64,000 bases of DNA from Varanus komodoensis (lineage: Eukaryota; Chordata; Lepidosauria; Squamata; Varanidae), in contig NW_025335761.1 of assembly GCF_004798865.1 (NCBI RefSeq), positions 15,428,417-15,492,416 of the forward strand, given 5' to 3'. The position numbers and the translations under genes were made by a program. How positions within the stretch are numbered: the first letter of the stretch is position 1; each line of letters begins with the position of its first letter. Shown here piece by piece: positions 22,801 through 30,860 of the stretch. The notes beneath the pieces are model-generated. The model did not search any database. It was not told where the DNA came from and was given only the letters and a program-made list of their open reading frames with translations.

Positions 22801-25355
22801 AGCCACACTGATTGCAAGGGTGCTGGTTTTGAGCTATACAGTTTTACATGGCTTGAGAGCATAACACCTGGTGGAGCACTTTGCCCAGTACGAACCTACC
22901 CAGGCACTGTAATCAATATCTGAGACCCTCCTCCAAGCAACTTCTCTGATGATGCCTCAAAACATGGCAATCAAGGAGAAGGCCTTCTTGGTGTAGCCCC
23001 AACTATGGAATGCTCCATAGCTGAGATCTATGGAAATCTGAGATCTGCCTAGTGCCACCATTGTCATTCTTTTGGGGGCAAGCTAAGACTGTCCTTTGAT
23101 CCCAGGCATTTGACAGCATATGATGGAGCATTTAATGTCACCTGTTCTTGTCATGTCCTGGTCTTTTATTGAAATTGCTTTTTAGCTGTTTTAAACTGTA
23201 TTTAAATATCTTAAAGATTTTACATTTTAGTACACATTTTGTGAACTGCCCAGAGAGCTTTGGATGTTGGTCAGAATAGACATTAAATGACTAATTGAAT
23301 GATTAAATATAAAATCATAAATAATGATTAATGAAATGTAGCAAGCCTTGGTTATTACAATGTAATTCTCATTCTCTTTTCATACTGCTGTTAGCTTTGA
23401 AACAAACACAATGCCCTTCTTTGCCTCAGTTTCCCTTTTTCTGTGACACATTGTCTTAATCTGATGAAGCCCTAGCTATTGGGGGGGGGGGGGCAAATCC
23501 CTAACAGGGATACAATGTGTATACCGGTTCACTTCACCCAGTTATTACTAAAACAGGGTTAAATCTGTCCTGCTTACAAGGTGGATAGAATAGGTTAATA
23601 CAGATTTGTGGGTGAAAAGCAGGTTCTAATCCAAATTAGGTTAAAACCTATGCATGGTTAGATCGATAGGGGGTCCTCCTACAAAATCCCACTATTTTCC
23701 AGACAGCATGGATGGCTGGGGAATGTTGGGAGTTGTAGGATTTTTTATTTTTTTTTGATATAGAACTAAAATGCATAAGATTGCACCCTTAGATACCAGA
23801 AACAGCGGAGCACACCAGGTTGTGATGAATACTCCGGATTGTCATGGAGTGCCTTGACGGTGCACCCTCTTCTGTGTGGCCTACTTTGGGGCGGGGGGGG
23901 ACGATCGTGAACACTGCCTCCAACTTGCTACCTGTCAAGACACTCCACCTATATCTACGTCCAACTTGTTACCTGTCAACACACACACACGGCGCGCATT
24001 GGCAAAGGCCAAAGCGGCCGGAGCGAGATGCCACTCTTGAGTCGCCCTCCGCTCCCTGGACGGAATAGGCCATCGATTCCCCGGCCTGTCGCTATGAGGA
24101 GCTCAAGGAGAGCGAGGCCTGCAGCTCCCACTCAAGCCCCGGCCTGGAGTTCGCCATTTCCCCTCGGGGCGGCGCCTATAGCGGCAGCGGTGTGTGCGCT
24201 CCTGCATGGGGGGAGGACAGAATCTGCCCCCAGCCTCGGCCCCAGATGACAGGCGCCGATGGAGGGGGGCAGCCCGGAGGGGTTCTCCCCTCGCCCCGCT
24301 CCCGAAGGGGCTCCTCCCTGCTTCACCCCCACTGTCGCAGCAGCGAACGTCAACTCCAAGCCACCCCGACACCTGACAGCTGCCCCCCGCCCCATAAAAC
24401 CCGAGACTTCCCCACCCCTTTGCAAAGGGAATTAAAACTGGGGTGGGGAGTGAAACAAGCACGTACACCGTCCCCTTCAGAAAAGGCACTATGCAAAATA
24501 AAATGCCCTATCCTTCCCCCGATTTAAAAATTAAGAAATCCCCCCAGGCGTTCCTATTCTGAAAGCCACACACCCCAAAAGTGGCAAAAATAACACAAGA
24601 ATCCCACCGAATTCGGACACAAAACACTAGTCCGGTCTCCATTTAGGATATGTTGCGTCTCTCGCTATTTACTTTATCAAATGCCGGAATTCCTACGAGC
24701 CTTAATCCATTTTGTTTCTAGTCACTCGCGACACATACAATATGAGGGCTGAACATCCAGCTTTTAATTTTGATGGTGATTATGATTTTTAAAACGCTGC
24801 TGAGCCCTGCAGAGCAGTCCCTGCTTTCTGGGGTGGGTGTGGGTGGGGAGTCAGAACTTCCCTTCGCGCAAAAGGACCCACCACAAGCACGATTTGGGAT
24901 GGGGGACAAAACGACCCCCCTAAAAAACCTGTCAACCATTTTAGATCTCTATTTGGGAAACATCAGGGGTGTGTGCGTGCGTGTGTGAATACGCCTCAGG
25001 AGTGCCGCTACCGTTCCCTTCCGATGCGGGCTCAACGAGCTCAGGGAAGCCTGGGCGGCGGGGTCGGGGAGGGGGGGAGAGAACTGGCGAAGGAAATAAA
25101 AATTAGGGGAGGGTGAAAGAAGAGGAGAGGGGTTGCATTACCTGAGACCAGCCACTGGCCTCCATTGTTGGAGAATTCAATGGCATTGACACAGCCGAAG
25201 TGGCCCAGGAGATCCTTCTTGTAGAGGTTTCTACAGCCTCGCAGGCGTCTCCTCTGAAAGTCCTGGGTGAGCAGGGGGTCTCCCTGCAAGCCCCTCTGGG
25301 ACAAGAAGCCCACTACTGACCTCATGCTGCCCCCCAGGCCAGCTCTCCTCCTCAT
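6625..25355 (-). CDS. DCAF5: DCAF5, DDB1- and CUL4-associated factor 5 (5' half, five exons)
   Basis: DCAF5 is a WD40 substrate receptor of the CUL4-DDB1 ubiquitin ligase. Joining 25355-25142, 12138-11995, 10911-10875, 9776-9637 and 6754-6625 gives 665 bases: 221 residues plus two bases of the next codon. All four internal junctions use GT-AG sites with consistent phase. The protein starts MRRRAGLGGSMRSVVGFLSQ, one substitution from the human start as I recall it. WD blades follow at about residues 49-82 (GHFGCVNAIEFSNNGGQWLV), 96-128, 140-173 and 187-218. Two WDIR motifs (170-173 and 215-218) form the double DxR arrangement known to contact DDB1. Exon 1 is separated from the rest by a 13-kb intron. 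Remaining blades and the long acidic C-terminal region must lie left of base 1. No frame defects are seen. Confidence 0.97.
6755..9636. other. DCAF5 intron 4, mostly unclassified
   Basis: AT-rich intron. The part at 8060-8800 is more GC-rich and opens a 138-codon frame on the minus strand (8802-8386). Its texture suggests a decayed LINE 5' region, but I recognise no domain. Nothing else is callable apart from the CR1 tail listed separately. Confidence 0.45.
9175..9295 (+). mobile_element. CR1 3' tail fragment
   Basis: The sequence around 9230-9290 (CCTGATGGCCTTTTTGGCTC, then CCTACTACTCTATG) matches the usual 3' UTR end of CR1 LINEs. 5' limit uncertain. Confidence 0.6.
9637..9776 (-). CDS. 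DCAF5: DCAF5 exon 4
   Basis: 140 bases encoding residues 132-178 and the first base of codon 179 (GETLDVFAHEDAVYGLSVSP through IWDIRESSQG). Includes WD blade 3 and the first WDIR motif. Acceptor TTTCAG precedes it and donor GTAAGG follows at 9636. Confidence 0.97.
9860..9945 (+). repeat. Degenerate foldback MITE, family 2 (GGGACTTA type)
   Basis: ATTGAATGGGATTTATTTCT at 9906-9925 resembles the central arm of the short palindromic repeat seen better at 44665, 52315 and 55765. Low preservation. Confidence 0.35.
10346..10565. repeat. Two adjacent foldback MITEs, family 1
   Basis: Two consecutive copies (about 10346-10440 and 10453-10565) of a palindromic repeat. Each begins near AATCCTATGC, carries a CTACAATTCCCAGCAT / GCTGGGAGTTG arm pair, and ends in the inverted start sequence (ATGCATAAGATTGCAA in the second). 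Each half can pair with the other. Confidence 0.7.
10875..10911 (-). CDS. DCAF5: DCAF5 exon 3 (37 bp)
   Basis: A very short exon encoding GNDEQVLLHDVD plus two bases of the next codon. Acceptor TTTATAG precedes it and donor GTAAAT follows. It is identifiable because it supplies exactly the residues and phase needed between exons 2 and 4. Confidence 0.96.
10912..11994. other. DCAF5 intron 2, no feature recognised
   Basis: Single-copy-looking intron with a short purine-rich stretch near 10995-11035. I see no conserved exon, RNA or repeat. Confidence 0.5.
11995..12138 (-). CDS. DCAF5: DCAF5 exon 2
   Basis: 144 bases encoding GGDDRRVLLWHMEQAIHSR onward to NTRVFSG. This is the end of WD blade 1 and most of blade 2. 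Acceptor CACATAG lies at 12139-12145 and donor GTAAGG begins at 11994. Phase 1 at both ends. Confidence 0.97.
12303..12470 (-). mobile_element. Sauria-type tRNA SINE, 3' fragment
   Basis: The minus strand reads the body and tail of the squamate tRNA-derived SINE: a CTGGGTGAGCTTGGGCCAGT-like block, a CCTAATTTACCTCATACG block, then an ATATAAATGTGATCAATCAA tail. The tRNA-like head is absent. Confidence 0.65.
12944..13185. promoter_or_regulatory. Pair of TGACAGCTGTCA palindromes (TGIF/PKNOX/MEIS-type sites)
   Basis: TGACAGCTGTCA occurs at 12948-12959, inside the perfect 20-bp palindrome 12944-12963, and again at 13174-13185. This 12-mer is the known dimeric site of TALE homeodomain factors such as TGIF1 and PKNOX1. 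Both copies lie in DCAF5 intron 1, 226 bp apart. Function is inferred only. Confidence 0.35.
13681..14821 (+). mobile_element. hAT transposon derivative, copy 1, with 8-bp target duplication
   Basis: The element begins CAGGGGTCGGCAACCTGCGG and ends in a decayed inverted copy (GGTTGCCAGGCCCG). It is flanked by a perfect 8-bp duplication TCCTAGCC at 13673-13680 and 14822-14829, the hAT hallmark. Inside it keeps the first codons of a transposase. At 1141 bp it lacks almost all of the coding region and is non-autonomous. A shorter relative lies inverted at 53513-54239. Confidence 0.93.
14043..14153 (+). pseudogene. hAT transposase N-terminal remnant
   Basis: An ATG opens 36 codons reading MDKSKKIKVSGENRMFNDTW, then VDSFAF, then a stop. 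This matches the lysine-rich start of hAT transposases (MDKSKKRKVDSENR type). After about 28 residues the frame jumps to unrelated sequence at an internal deletion. The same junction is visible in the copy at 53513-54239. Confidence 0.75.
14861..16309. other. DCAF5 intron 1 segment, no feature recognised
   Basis: AT-rich sequence with no recognised exon, RNA gene or repeat family. A GC-richer patch near 15770-15900 is unremarkable. Confidence 0.5.
16416..16559 (-). mobile_element. BovB-type 3' tail fragment inserted in a LINE
   Basis: The minus strand has a squamate RTE/BovB-like 3' end (CATAGGATCACCATAAATTG, then TTTAACAGCACATGACAACA) with an AAC-type tail. A probable short target duplication, AGCACAT, occurs at both edges (near 16401 and 16558), showing that it landed in the older LINE. 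Confidence 0.55.
16822..16861. repeat. (AAT)n microsatellite
   Basis: About 13 uninterrupted AAT units inside the LINE 3' end. They produce spurious poly-Asn and poly-Ile frames. Confidence 0.97.
16951..18239. other. DCAF5 intron 1 segment, no feature recognised
   Basis: AT-rich sequence without a callable feature. Short runs such as AATAATAATAAATCAATAAT near 17537 are low complexity. Confidence 0.5.
18240..18490 (-). mobile_element. L2-like LINE fragment
   Basis: The plus-strand phrases TATTCCAGAGCTGTGGTACC and CCTAAGCTGTTTATTGCTTT are reverse complements of the conserved RT C-terminal coding block of squamate L2-like LINEs (the A-LWNSLP and KALN-G regions). Frames are degraded. Confidence 0.6.
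18491..19289. other. DCAF5 intron 1 segment, no feature recognised
   Basis: AT-rich sequence without a callable feature. Confidence 0.45.
19290..19560 (-). mobile_element. Decayed L2-like LINE 3' fragment
   Basis: AAAAGTCTTCACAAGAAACC and AAGGCCTTGCTCTC on the plus strand correspond to the reverse of the L2-like C-terminal coding block, as at 29140-29830. Highly diverged. The following 250 bp may belong to it. Confidence 0.45.
20100..20170. repeat. Foldback MITE, family 2, degenerate
   Basis: GCATGCAAATGTATTCAGAAGTAAGTAC and its partial inverse form a short palindrome similar to the family described at 44665. Confidence 0.4.
20545..20875. repeat. Palindromic repeat rich in AACAACCC / GGGTTGTT
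   Basis: The motif AACAACCC or its complement GGGTTGTT occurs repeatedly in both orientations, for example 20559, 20576, 20727-20740, 20774 and 20802. One stretch reads GGGTTATTTGTTGTTAACAA. This looks like a foldback MITE or a nested pair. No family name is certain. Confidence 0.5.
20876..22639. other. DCAF5 intron 1 segment, no feature recognised
   Basis: No recognisable exon or repeat. Minus-strand hydrophobic open frames near 21524-21812 are short and unlike known proteins. Confidence 0.5.
22640..23330 (+). mobile_element. L2-like LINE 3' end
   Basis: Plus-strand translation in pieces shows the C-terminal RT pattern of L2-like LINEs: QLLQNVAATLI, then VLSYTVLHGL, EHFAQYEPTQAL, then KEKAFLV and PQLWNAP. 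An AT-rich tail near 23220-23300 fits the 3' UTR. Several frame breaks. Confidence 0.7.
23481..23493. repeat. Poly-G run
   Basis: Thirteen consecutive G residues. Confidence 0.95.
23640..23790. repeat. Foldback MITE, family 1
   Basis: Begins near AAAACCTATGCATGGTTAGA, has the central GCATGGATGGCTGGGGAATG and GGGAGTTGTAGGATTTTT arms, and ends ATGCATAAGATTGCACCCTT, the inverse of the family terminus. Confidence 0.75.
25142..25355 (-). CDS. DCAF5: DCAF5 coding exon 1
   Basis: Contains the start codon at 25355-25353 and encodes residues 1-71, ending QWLVS plus one base of a glycine codon. Donor GTAATG begins at 25141. The start was chosen because it aligns with the known DCAF5 N-terminus. The second in-frame ATG (M11) is less likely. 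Confidence 0.97.
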
Positions 25356-25496
25356 GGTGCTGGTGCTGGTGCTGTTCCCCCTCCACCCCCTCGCTCACTC
25401 CCTCCGCCTCCCCCCTTGTTATGGTTATGATGATTTTTCTTTAGCCAGCCATAGCAGGGGAGAGGTGTTAGGCACTCCGTTGTTTCCTGATCCCCT

Positions 25497-25571
25497 TTAA
25501 ACTCCTCCCCTGCCTCGCAGCGGCAGCGGCGGCGGCGGCGGCGGCAGCTGATCCACAGCTGCAGCCTTCAT
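25497..25571 (-). CDS. Possible upstream ORF in the DCAF5 leader
   Basis: An ATG at 25571 opens 24 codons, starting MKAAAVDQL, then six prolines from a CCG run, then LPLRGRGGV and a TAA stop at 25499-25497. It lies 142 bases upstream of the DCAF5 start in the promoter-proximal GC-rich region. The start context is weak (C at -3, A at +4). It matters only if transcription begins upstream of it, which is not shown. Confidence 0.3.
   Translation of the reverse strand: MKAAAVDQLPPPPPPLPLRGRGGV
25521..25547. repeat. (CGG)n trinucleotide tract near the DCAF5 transcription start
   Basis: CGGCAG followed by six CGG/GGC units and GGCAGC. On the sense (minus) strand it reads as CCG repeats. Imperfect and short. 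Confidence 0.85.
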
Positions 25572-25660
25572 GCGATTCTTCTGCCGGCTGCTGCCTTGGA
25601 CTGAACGTTGATCCGGGGCGCCGGCGGCTCCGGAGGTTTGGCCAGTGCTCTTGTGTAACT

Positions 25661-26446
25661 TGCCCGAGTGGAGGCGGAGGTCCCTTAAAACAAATAATAA
25701 AATAGATACTGAATGGTGGCTAACTTATATCGGCCGCCCTCCCCTTCCCTCCCCGCAAGGAAAATCTGCGGAAGTACATCCTTCTCCCACTAGGGATCAA
25801 AGTGTCACTGGATCCACTTTTATTTTAAGGAGTTGCAACAGCGGGAAGTCACTAGATCTCGCTTGGGTGGGGCCAGAAGAGGGTGAACGAGATGAGGAGT
25901 CGTGAACCTGGTCCTACCGGATGCCGTTTACACGACCCCTCTCCCCCACTCCCCTCACCGATCTTCATAATCATTAAAAGCAACACTTGATTATGAAGTT
26001 GAACAGACGTAATAGGAGAGGCATCCTCATTCAGGCGCCGTGCTGGAGTTTGATTTCATGAGCTCATCACCAAAATACTTCTTACAAGGACTGAAATCGG
26101 AAATAATACTAATTTCCCTGACTGTGGACATAGCAGGTTCTCTTCAAGCCTTACTAAAAATGTCTCAGAATAAACTTTGGGGAAACATGTGCCTCCCAAT
26201 CCTCTCAATTCTAATCCATCTCTTGAGACAGTTGATGGCATTTTATGTAATTCCCATCGATAAAATGGAAACCTGATCGCTTTGTTTTGCATCACCAAAA
26301 GGAAGGAGGGTGAAGAGAAAAGAATCTCTGAAACTCCCTAGTGCATCAAAGGATTTCTCAGGACAAATTTGATGAGAAAGAGGTCTGTGGGGATCAAACT
26401 CTGCGAATATTAAGAGAAAGGACAAGCTTGAAGTAAAACCAATACC
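25661..26446. other. Intergenic sequence upstream of DCAF5, no feature recognised
   Basis: Moderately GC-rich to about 25950, then ordinary. Plus-strand open frames (for example 25645-25905) have no recognisable protein. Confidence 0.5.
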
Positions 26447-27074
26447 CAGTGCCTTGCAGAAGTATTCTGCCTCTTTTGACTTTACCACAGTTTAGGGTGT
26501 TATAACCTGGAATTTAATTGGCATTGTTACCACTTGATGTACACAAGATACTCAACACTTTGAAACTACAATATATTTTTATTGTGGCACAAAAGTGCAG
26601 TAGAGAAAACCAAGCTGGTACTTCTTGGTTGCATAAATATTCACTACCCTGCCCACGAGTCAGTATGTGGTAGAAGCATCTTTGACAGCATGTACAGCTG
26701 CAGGTCTTCTTGGCTAAATCTCTTTCAGCTTCACTCATCTGGATCGTGCAATGTTTTTCCTGGCAAAACTACATATTCCAGCCTTGTCAGGTTGGATGGG
26801 GACCGCAGCGAGTCAAGTTTTGCCACAGACTCTTATTTGGACAGAGGTCTGGGATTTGACTTGGTCAAGGACTGTTCTAAGACATTCAGGTCCTTGTTTT
26901 CACAGCATTCCAGTGTTACTTTGGTTATGGACTTGGGCTCATTGTCCTGCTGGAAGCTGAACCCTCCCTCTCAGCCCAGTCCAAGACTGAAACCTCTAGA
27001 ACAGCACTACCTTTGGCTCCATCCATCTTGGCCTCAATCCTAAACAGTTTCCCTGTCCCTGCCAAGGAAAGATA

Positions 27075-27269
27075 TCACCATGGCTTGATGCTGCCACCAT
27101 AATGCTTCACTGTGGGAATGGTTTCCCCAGAACAATGATCACTGTTGGTTTTGCATCCCACACAGCATTTTGCATCTTGGCCAGAAAGTTCAGTTTTCGG
27201 CTCATCAGACCAGAGATTCTTTTCCCACATATTTGCTGCATCTCCCACAAGTCTTTTTGCAAACTCCAA
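27075..27269 (-). pseudogene. Tc1 transposase catalytic fragment
   Basis: A 64-codon frame reads MEFAKRLVGDAANMWEKNLW, then SDEPKTELSG, and ends TIPTVKHYGGSIKPW. This matches the LWSDETKIELFG (second catalytic region) and TIPTVKHGGGSIM blocks of Tc1 transposases. The frame is lost on both sides; upstream and downstream coding similarity extends over about 26590-27560 in other frames. Confidence 0.9.
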
Positions 27270-27769
27270 ATGGGCTTTGTTTCAGAAATGGCTTTATTCT
27301 TGCCACTCTTCCATAAAGCCTATCTTTGAAGAGCATCTGGGTGACAGTTGTCCCATGGACAGTTTCTCCCATCTCAGCTGCAAATCTTTCCAGCTTCTTC
27401 AGAGCTACCATTGGCCTCTTGGTTATTTCTCCAACTAATACCCTTTTCTTCTGGTCAGTGATTTATGGCAGGTGGCCTTCTCCAGCCAGAGCCACTGTTG
27501 AGCCATATTCGTTCCATTTTAAAATGGATTTAACAGCACTCTGTGGAACAGTCATAGTATTTATTATTTTTTAAATAAATGTTTTATTTATTTTTTAATA
27601 ATTCAACCCTGATTGGTGCTTCCACACACCTTTATCCCAGACCTGATTTGTTAGCTTCTTGGTCTTCTTGATGCTATGTCTTTAGAGGTGCTCTCCAAAT
27701 AGATTCCAAGGCCTTCCGGAAACAGGCAGATTTAATCTGAAATCATGGGAAACACAGGTAGACTCCATA

Positions 27770-27842
27770 CATGGCTGTAAGCCATCCTTGGATGTTTTTT
27801 AAAGGATAGGGTATAAATATTGTTAATAAATAAATAAATTCA
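27770..27842 (+). mobile_element. L2-like LINE 3' tail inserted in the Tc1 relic
   Basis: GGCTGTAAGCCATCCTTGGA followed by GGATAGGGTATAAATATTG and an AATAAATAAATAAA tail is the end of squamate L2-like LINEs. It interrupts the right arm of the Tc1 copy. Confidence 0.65.
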
Positions 27843-28115
27843 GCTAATTGCAGGTGTGACTTCTGGAGGTGGTGGGCTGCACCTTATTTAAGGCATATCA
27901 CAACAAAGGGCACGCAACCAACAAGTGCCAGTTTGTTTTCATTCTTGTCGTTTTTGTGCCACCATTAAAAAATAATTTGTACCTTCATAGTGGTATGTTG
28001 TATACACACTGGATGGTAACAGTGTCAATTAATTCCATTTCAAGTTTAGGCTGTAACACAACAACATGTGCAAAAATTAAGGGGAGGATGCTGAATACTT
28101 CTGCAAGGCACTGTA

Positions 28116-28419
28116 CAGTGTTTCTTCCCTCATAAACAGTAATTTTTTTTCAAGAAATGCTTATAGTTTTTTAAATGGCAAATATCAGCAGTGTTTCAAT
28201 TGTAAGGATAATTAAAAGATAATTTCTCTAGAATCTGTCTTATAAAATTTGTCAATTATGAGTGTTTTTTTACTTAACATTCTGAACAAGCAGCTTAACA
28301 TTGTACAAAGCTACATATCAAGATATTTACATGGAAATAACTTCCTTTGATTTAAATAAATATGTTTAAGATTGTTGATTATATTCATGTTGCCTCACTG
28401 TAGTTTTCTGAGGGCTATG
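28116..28419. other. Intergenic, no feature recognised
   Basis: AT-rich, nothing callable. Confidence 0.5.
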
Positions 28420-28675
28420 TTATGGCATAGAGGGTGCATGGTGCTCCTTATTTATGACATACTTCCCTTAATGCATACCTGCAAGGAACCCCAGGTGGCT
28501 TACGCAATCCTTTTCCCTTTCCTCTCCATTTTATCCACACAACAACCCTGTGAGGAAGGTTCAGCTGAGAGGACTGGCCCAAAATTACCCAGTAAGTTTC
28601 ATGGCTGAATGGTGACTAGAACCCAGATTTCCCAAGTGCCAAAACTCTACCTGCTATGCCACAATGGCTCTCCAT
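28420..28675 (-). mobile_element. Sauria-type tRNA SINE
   Basis: On the minus strand it begins GGAGAGCCATTGTGGCATAG, followed by GCAGGTAGAG (A-box-like) and GGGTTCTAGTCACC (B-box-like). The body follows (TTTTGGGCCAGTCCTCTCAG, CCTCACAGGGTTGTTGTGTG) and a GTAAGCCACCTGGGGTTCCT 3' region. Confidence 0.8.
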
Positions 28676-29139
28676 TCTCATAAGCAGAAGCCGCTTGTCT
28701 GTATTTCCATCACTGGGAGGTGAATCAGAGAAGCAGAAGCCACATATGAGAAGAACAACAAAAGCTACAAGTTCACAGCAGGCATTTCTACCCACTGCTC
28801 CTTGGGTCAGTGGCTGGAGTCCCACTCTGAAGAAAACATGCATGGCAGCAGTAGTTACTTTAGATGGAAAGAAGGAGATGTGGCGGGGCTGAAGCTCAAC
28901 TGTTCTACTTTCTAAAAACCAACACCCCAGGAAATGAGGGACTCCTGAGGGATGGTCCTAAGCTCTGCCTTTCCGGACCTGGCTATCTATTTGGCACCAA
29001 AGTAGAGCTCCATGGAACTGCAACTCAGTAGAAAAGGACAGGCATACATCCCAGAGGGCCAGGGCTATACCCCTGACTACAATGATTCTGGGAAAACAAC
29101 TGGCTTGAGATATAATGTGACGGGCACTTAGACATTAAT
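28676..29139. other. Intergenic, no feature recognised
   Basis: No gene or classifiable repeat seen. Confidence 0.45.
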
Positions 29140-29830
29140 GTATTTGTTTATTAATGTATTTATTCAGTGTATATGCCACTACAGTAGCCCACACTTGCTC
29201 TCTGAGCAGCTGACAAAGCAATTAAAACAGCATAATGTTCTTAAAATCTATAACAATAGAACATTAACAATAACATCCAAAATATAAAGAGCAAAATCCA
29301 ACAAATTAAAATCATTGTATAAAAAGCTTTTAAATAAACAATTTAAAATTAAGAGAAAACAATAAGCCAGGAATAAGGTCTAGTTAAAATCAAAATTTAC
29401 TACTAAAATCAACTATTAAAATATCCAGAGAAAAGGTATGTGTTTGCCTGGCACCAAAATGATAACAACGATGGCATCAGGTGCACCTCTCTGGGGAGCC
29501 TATTCCAGAGATGGGGTATGACTACTGAGAAGGCCCTTCTTCTAGCTGCCAGCCCCCTCACCTCACTGGGAGATGGCTCCTTAAGGGGGACCTCCTGACT
29601 TGATCCTAATGGACAGGTAGGGAGATTTAGGAGAAGGTGGTCCTTCAGGTATCCAGGGTCCAAGCTGTTTAGGGCTTTATATGCAAGTACAAGCACTTTA
29701 GATTGGGCCAGAACTTCCACTGGGAGCTGGTGTAGATGATATAAAACTGGCATAATATGGGCCTGAGAACTAGCTCTTGTTAATCTAGTTTGATTTATAT
29801 CAAACATTTCCCCTCGTCTTTCTATAAGAC
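29140..29830 (-). mobile_element. L2-like LINE, C-terminal coding part and 3' UTR
   Basis: A 156-codon minus-strand frame (29879-29409) reads the RT C-terminus: MPVLYHLHQLPVEV, QSKVLVLAYKALNSLDPGYL, then ARRRAFSVVIPHLWNRLPRE. This is the typical L2-like end. Below 29409 an AT-rich 3' UTR runs to about 29140. It is the best-preserved LINE frame between the two genes. Confidence 0.85.
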
Positions 29831-29879
29831 ATCCAAAGTGGCTAGCAGCATCTAAAATCAATAGGACATGAAAAAGCAT

Positions 29880-30118
29880 GGAAAACAGACATGGTGGATA
29901 AGATAATTCAATCAGCAGAATTTAAACAGCAATTTCCCATAGAAGAGTTTCAAAATCCTATATAAGGAGGGGCATGACCATGTCTTATTACGCAAAAGTT
30001 TTTGTTTTTTAAATCTCTGAACATTTGTGGAAAGCCATCAGAGACAAGATAAGGTAGACCTCCCTAGGCAGTAAGCTCCAGAGCTTACAAAGAAGGCCCT
30101 CTCCCTAGTCACAACCAA
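29880..30118 (-). mobile_element. Second L2-like LINE fragment
   Basis: CTCCCTAGGCAGTAAGCTCC and AGAAGGCCCTCTCCCTAGTC on the plus strand are reverse complements of the same C-terminal block as in the preceding element. It is a separate, more diverged copy. Confidence 0.55.
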
Positions 30119-30120
30119 TT

Positions 30121-30151
<31 letters not shown>

Positions 30152-30860
30152 TACTTTCATTTACATGCCTCCTACTACCATAGTCTCAAGGTGGCTTAAG
30201 GTAAAGGTAAAGGTTTCCCCTTGACGTTAAGTCCAGTCACGTCTGACTCCAGGGAGCGGTGCTCATCTCCGTTTCCTAGCCGAGGGAGCCAGCATTTGTC
30301 TGCAGACAATCTCCGTGGTCATGTGGCCGGCATGACTAAACACCAAAGTGCACGGAACGCTGTTACCTGCCCACCGAAGTGGTACCTTTTTATCTACTTG
30401 CATTTGCATGCTTTCGAACTGCAAGGTTGGCAGGGGCTGGGACAGAGCAATGGGAACTCACCTCATCGTGCAGATTCAAACTGGCGACCTTTCGATCACC
30501 CAGCACAGCAGTTTAAAACACTGCACCACCTGCATCCCTTCAAGGTGGCTTACAAATGTTCATCAGATGTCCAAAAATGGTCCTTCAAGCTTTCTAGTCC
30601 TGACCATATAACACTTTAAAGGTTAACAGCAGAACTTCCCATTGGACCCAGAAGTAATTTGGAAACCAGGGAAGCAAGCTGTTTCAGAACATACAAGAAT
30701 GGCATGGGACTGTGTCCCCAACCCATTCTGATCAAACTATGAAGGATACTATGGTCAATGATACAGCCACCAAACAGTCCAGCTGAACTGACAGTTCCTG
30801 ACATCATTCATCAGAATGACCAGGCCTGCTGCTTTTCCATAGCCAGGTCAAGAGCTAAAG
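30119..30860 (-). mobile_element. L2-like LINE 3' end with TAAA tail, split by a SINE
   Basis: On the minus strand the 3' end (TAAGCCACCTTGAGACTATG) runs into a TAAA microsatellite tail at 30151-30119. The body, 30860-30553, lies on the far side of a SINE insertion. The two sides share the duplicated target TCAAGGTGGCTTA. Confidence 0.7.
30199..30539 (-). mobile_element. tRNA-derived squamate SINE with perfect 13-bp target duplication
   Basis: Read on the minus strand it starts GGGATGCAGGTGGTGCAGTG (A-box region) with GGTCGCCAGTTTGAATCTGC as B-box. It then has the long body with AGTCATGCCGGCCACATGAC, and ends GGAGTCAGACGTGACTGGAC followed by a CCTTTACCTTTACC tail. The 3' end resembles the BovB terminus (GAGTCGGACACGACTGA), so BovB is the likely mobilising partner. 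Flanks are TCAAGGTGGCTTA at 30186-30198 and 30540-30552. Confidence 0.9.

Larger units (their letters stand above)
23880..25660. promoter_or_regulatory. CpG-rich region with DCAF5 promoter and leader
   Basis: CpG dinucleotides are dense at about 23985-24330 and 25020-25640, unlike the surrounding AT-rich DNA. DCAF5 exon 1 lies inside, so transcription of DCAF5 should start to the right of 25355, probably near 25500-25640. This is a TATA-less GC-rich promoter by appearance. The left block (24.0-24.3 kb) lies in intron 1, about 0.8 kb inside the gene. Exact start sites cannot be placed from sequence. Confidence 0.75.
26447..28113 (-). mobile_element. Tc1-like DNA transposon relic, nearly full length, long inverted ends
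   Basis: The left end CAGTGCCTTGCAGAAGTATT (26447-26466) and its exact inverse at 28113-28094 are terminal repeats. A TA follows the right end at 28114-28115. Similarity between the two ends continues for roughly 200 bases with gaps. The length of 1.67 kb is normal for Tc1 elements. The transposase runs on the minus strand and is broken. Its catalytic part is listed separately. A short LINE tail has inserted at about 27770-27842. Confidence 0.93.

Noticed and set aside
24103-24489. Overlapping GC-rich open frames
   Set aside because: CpG-rich DNA lacks stop codons by chance. No conserved protein, and the region lies in DCAF5 intron 1.
26582-27043. 153-codon plus-strand frame
   Set aside because: It lies antisense to the Tc1 transposase relic and is a shadow of that element.
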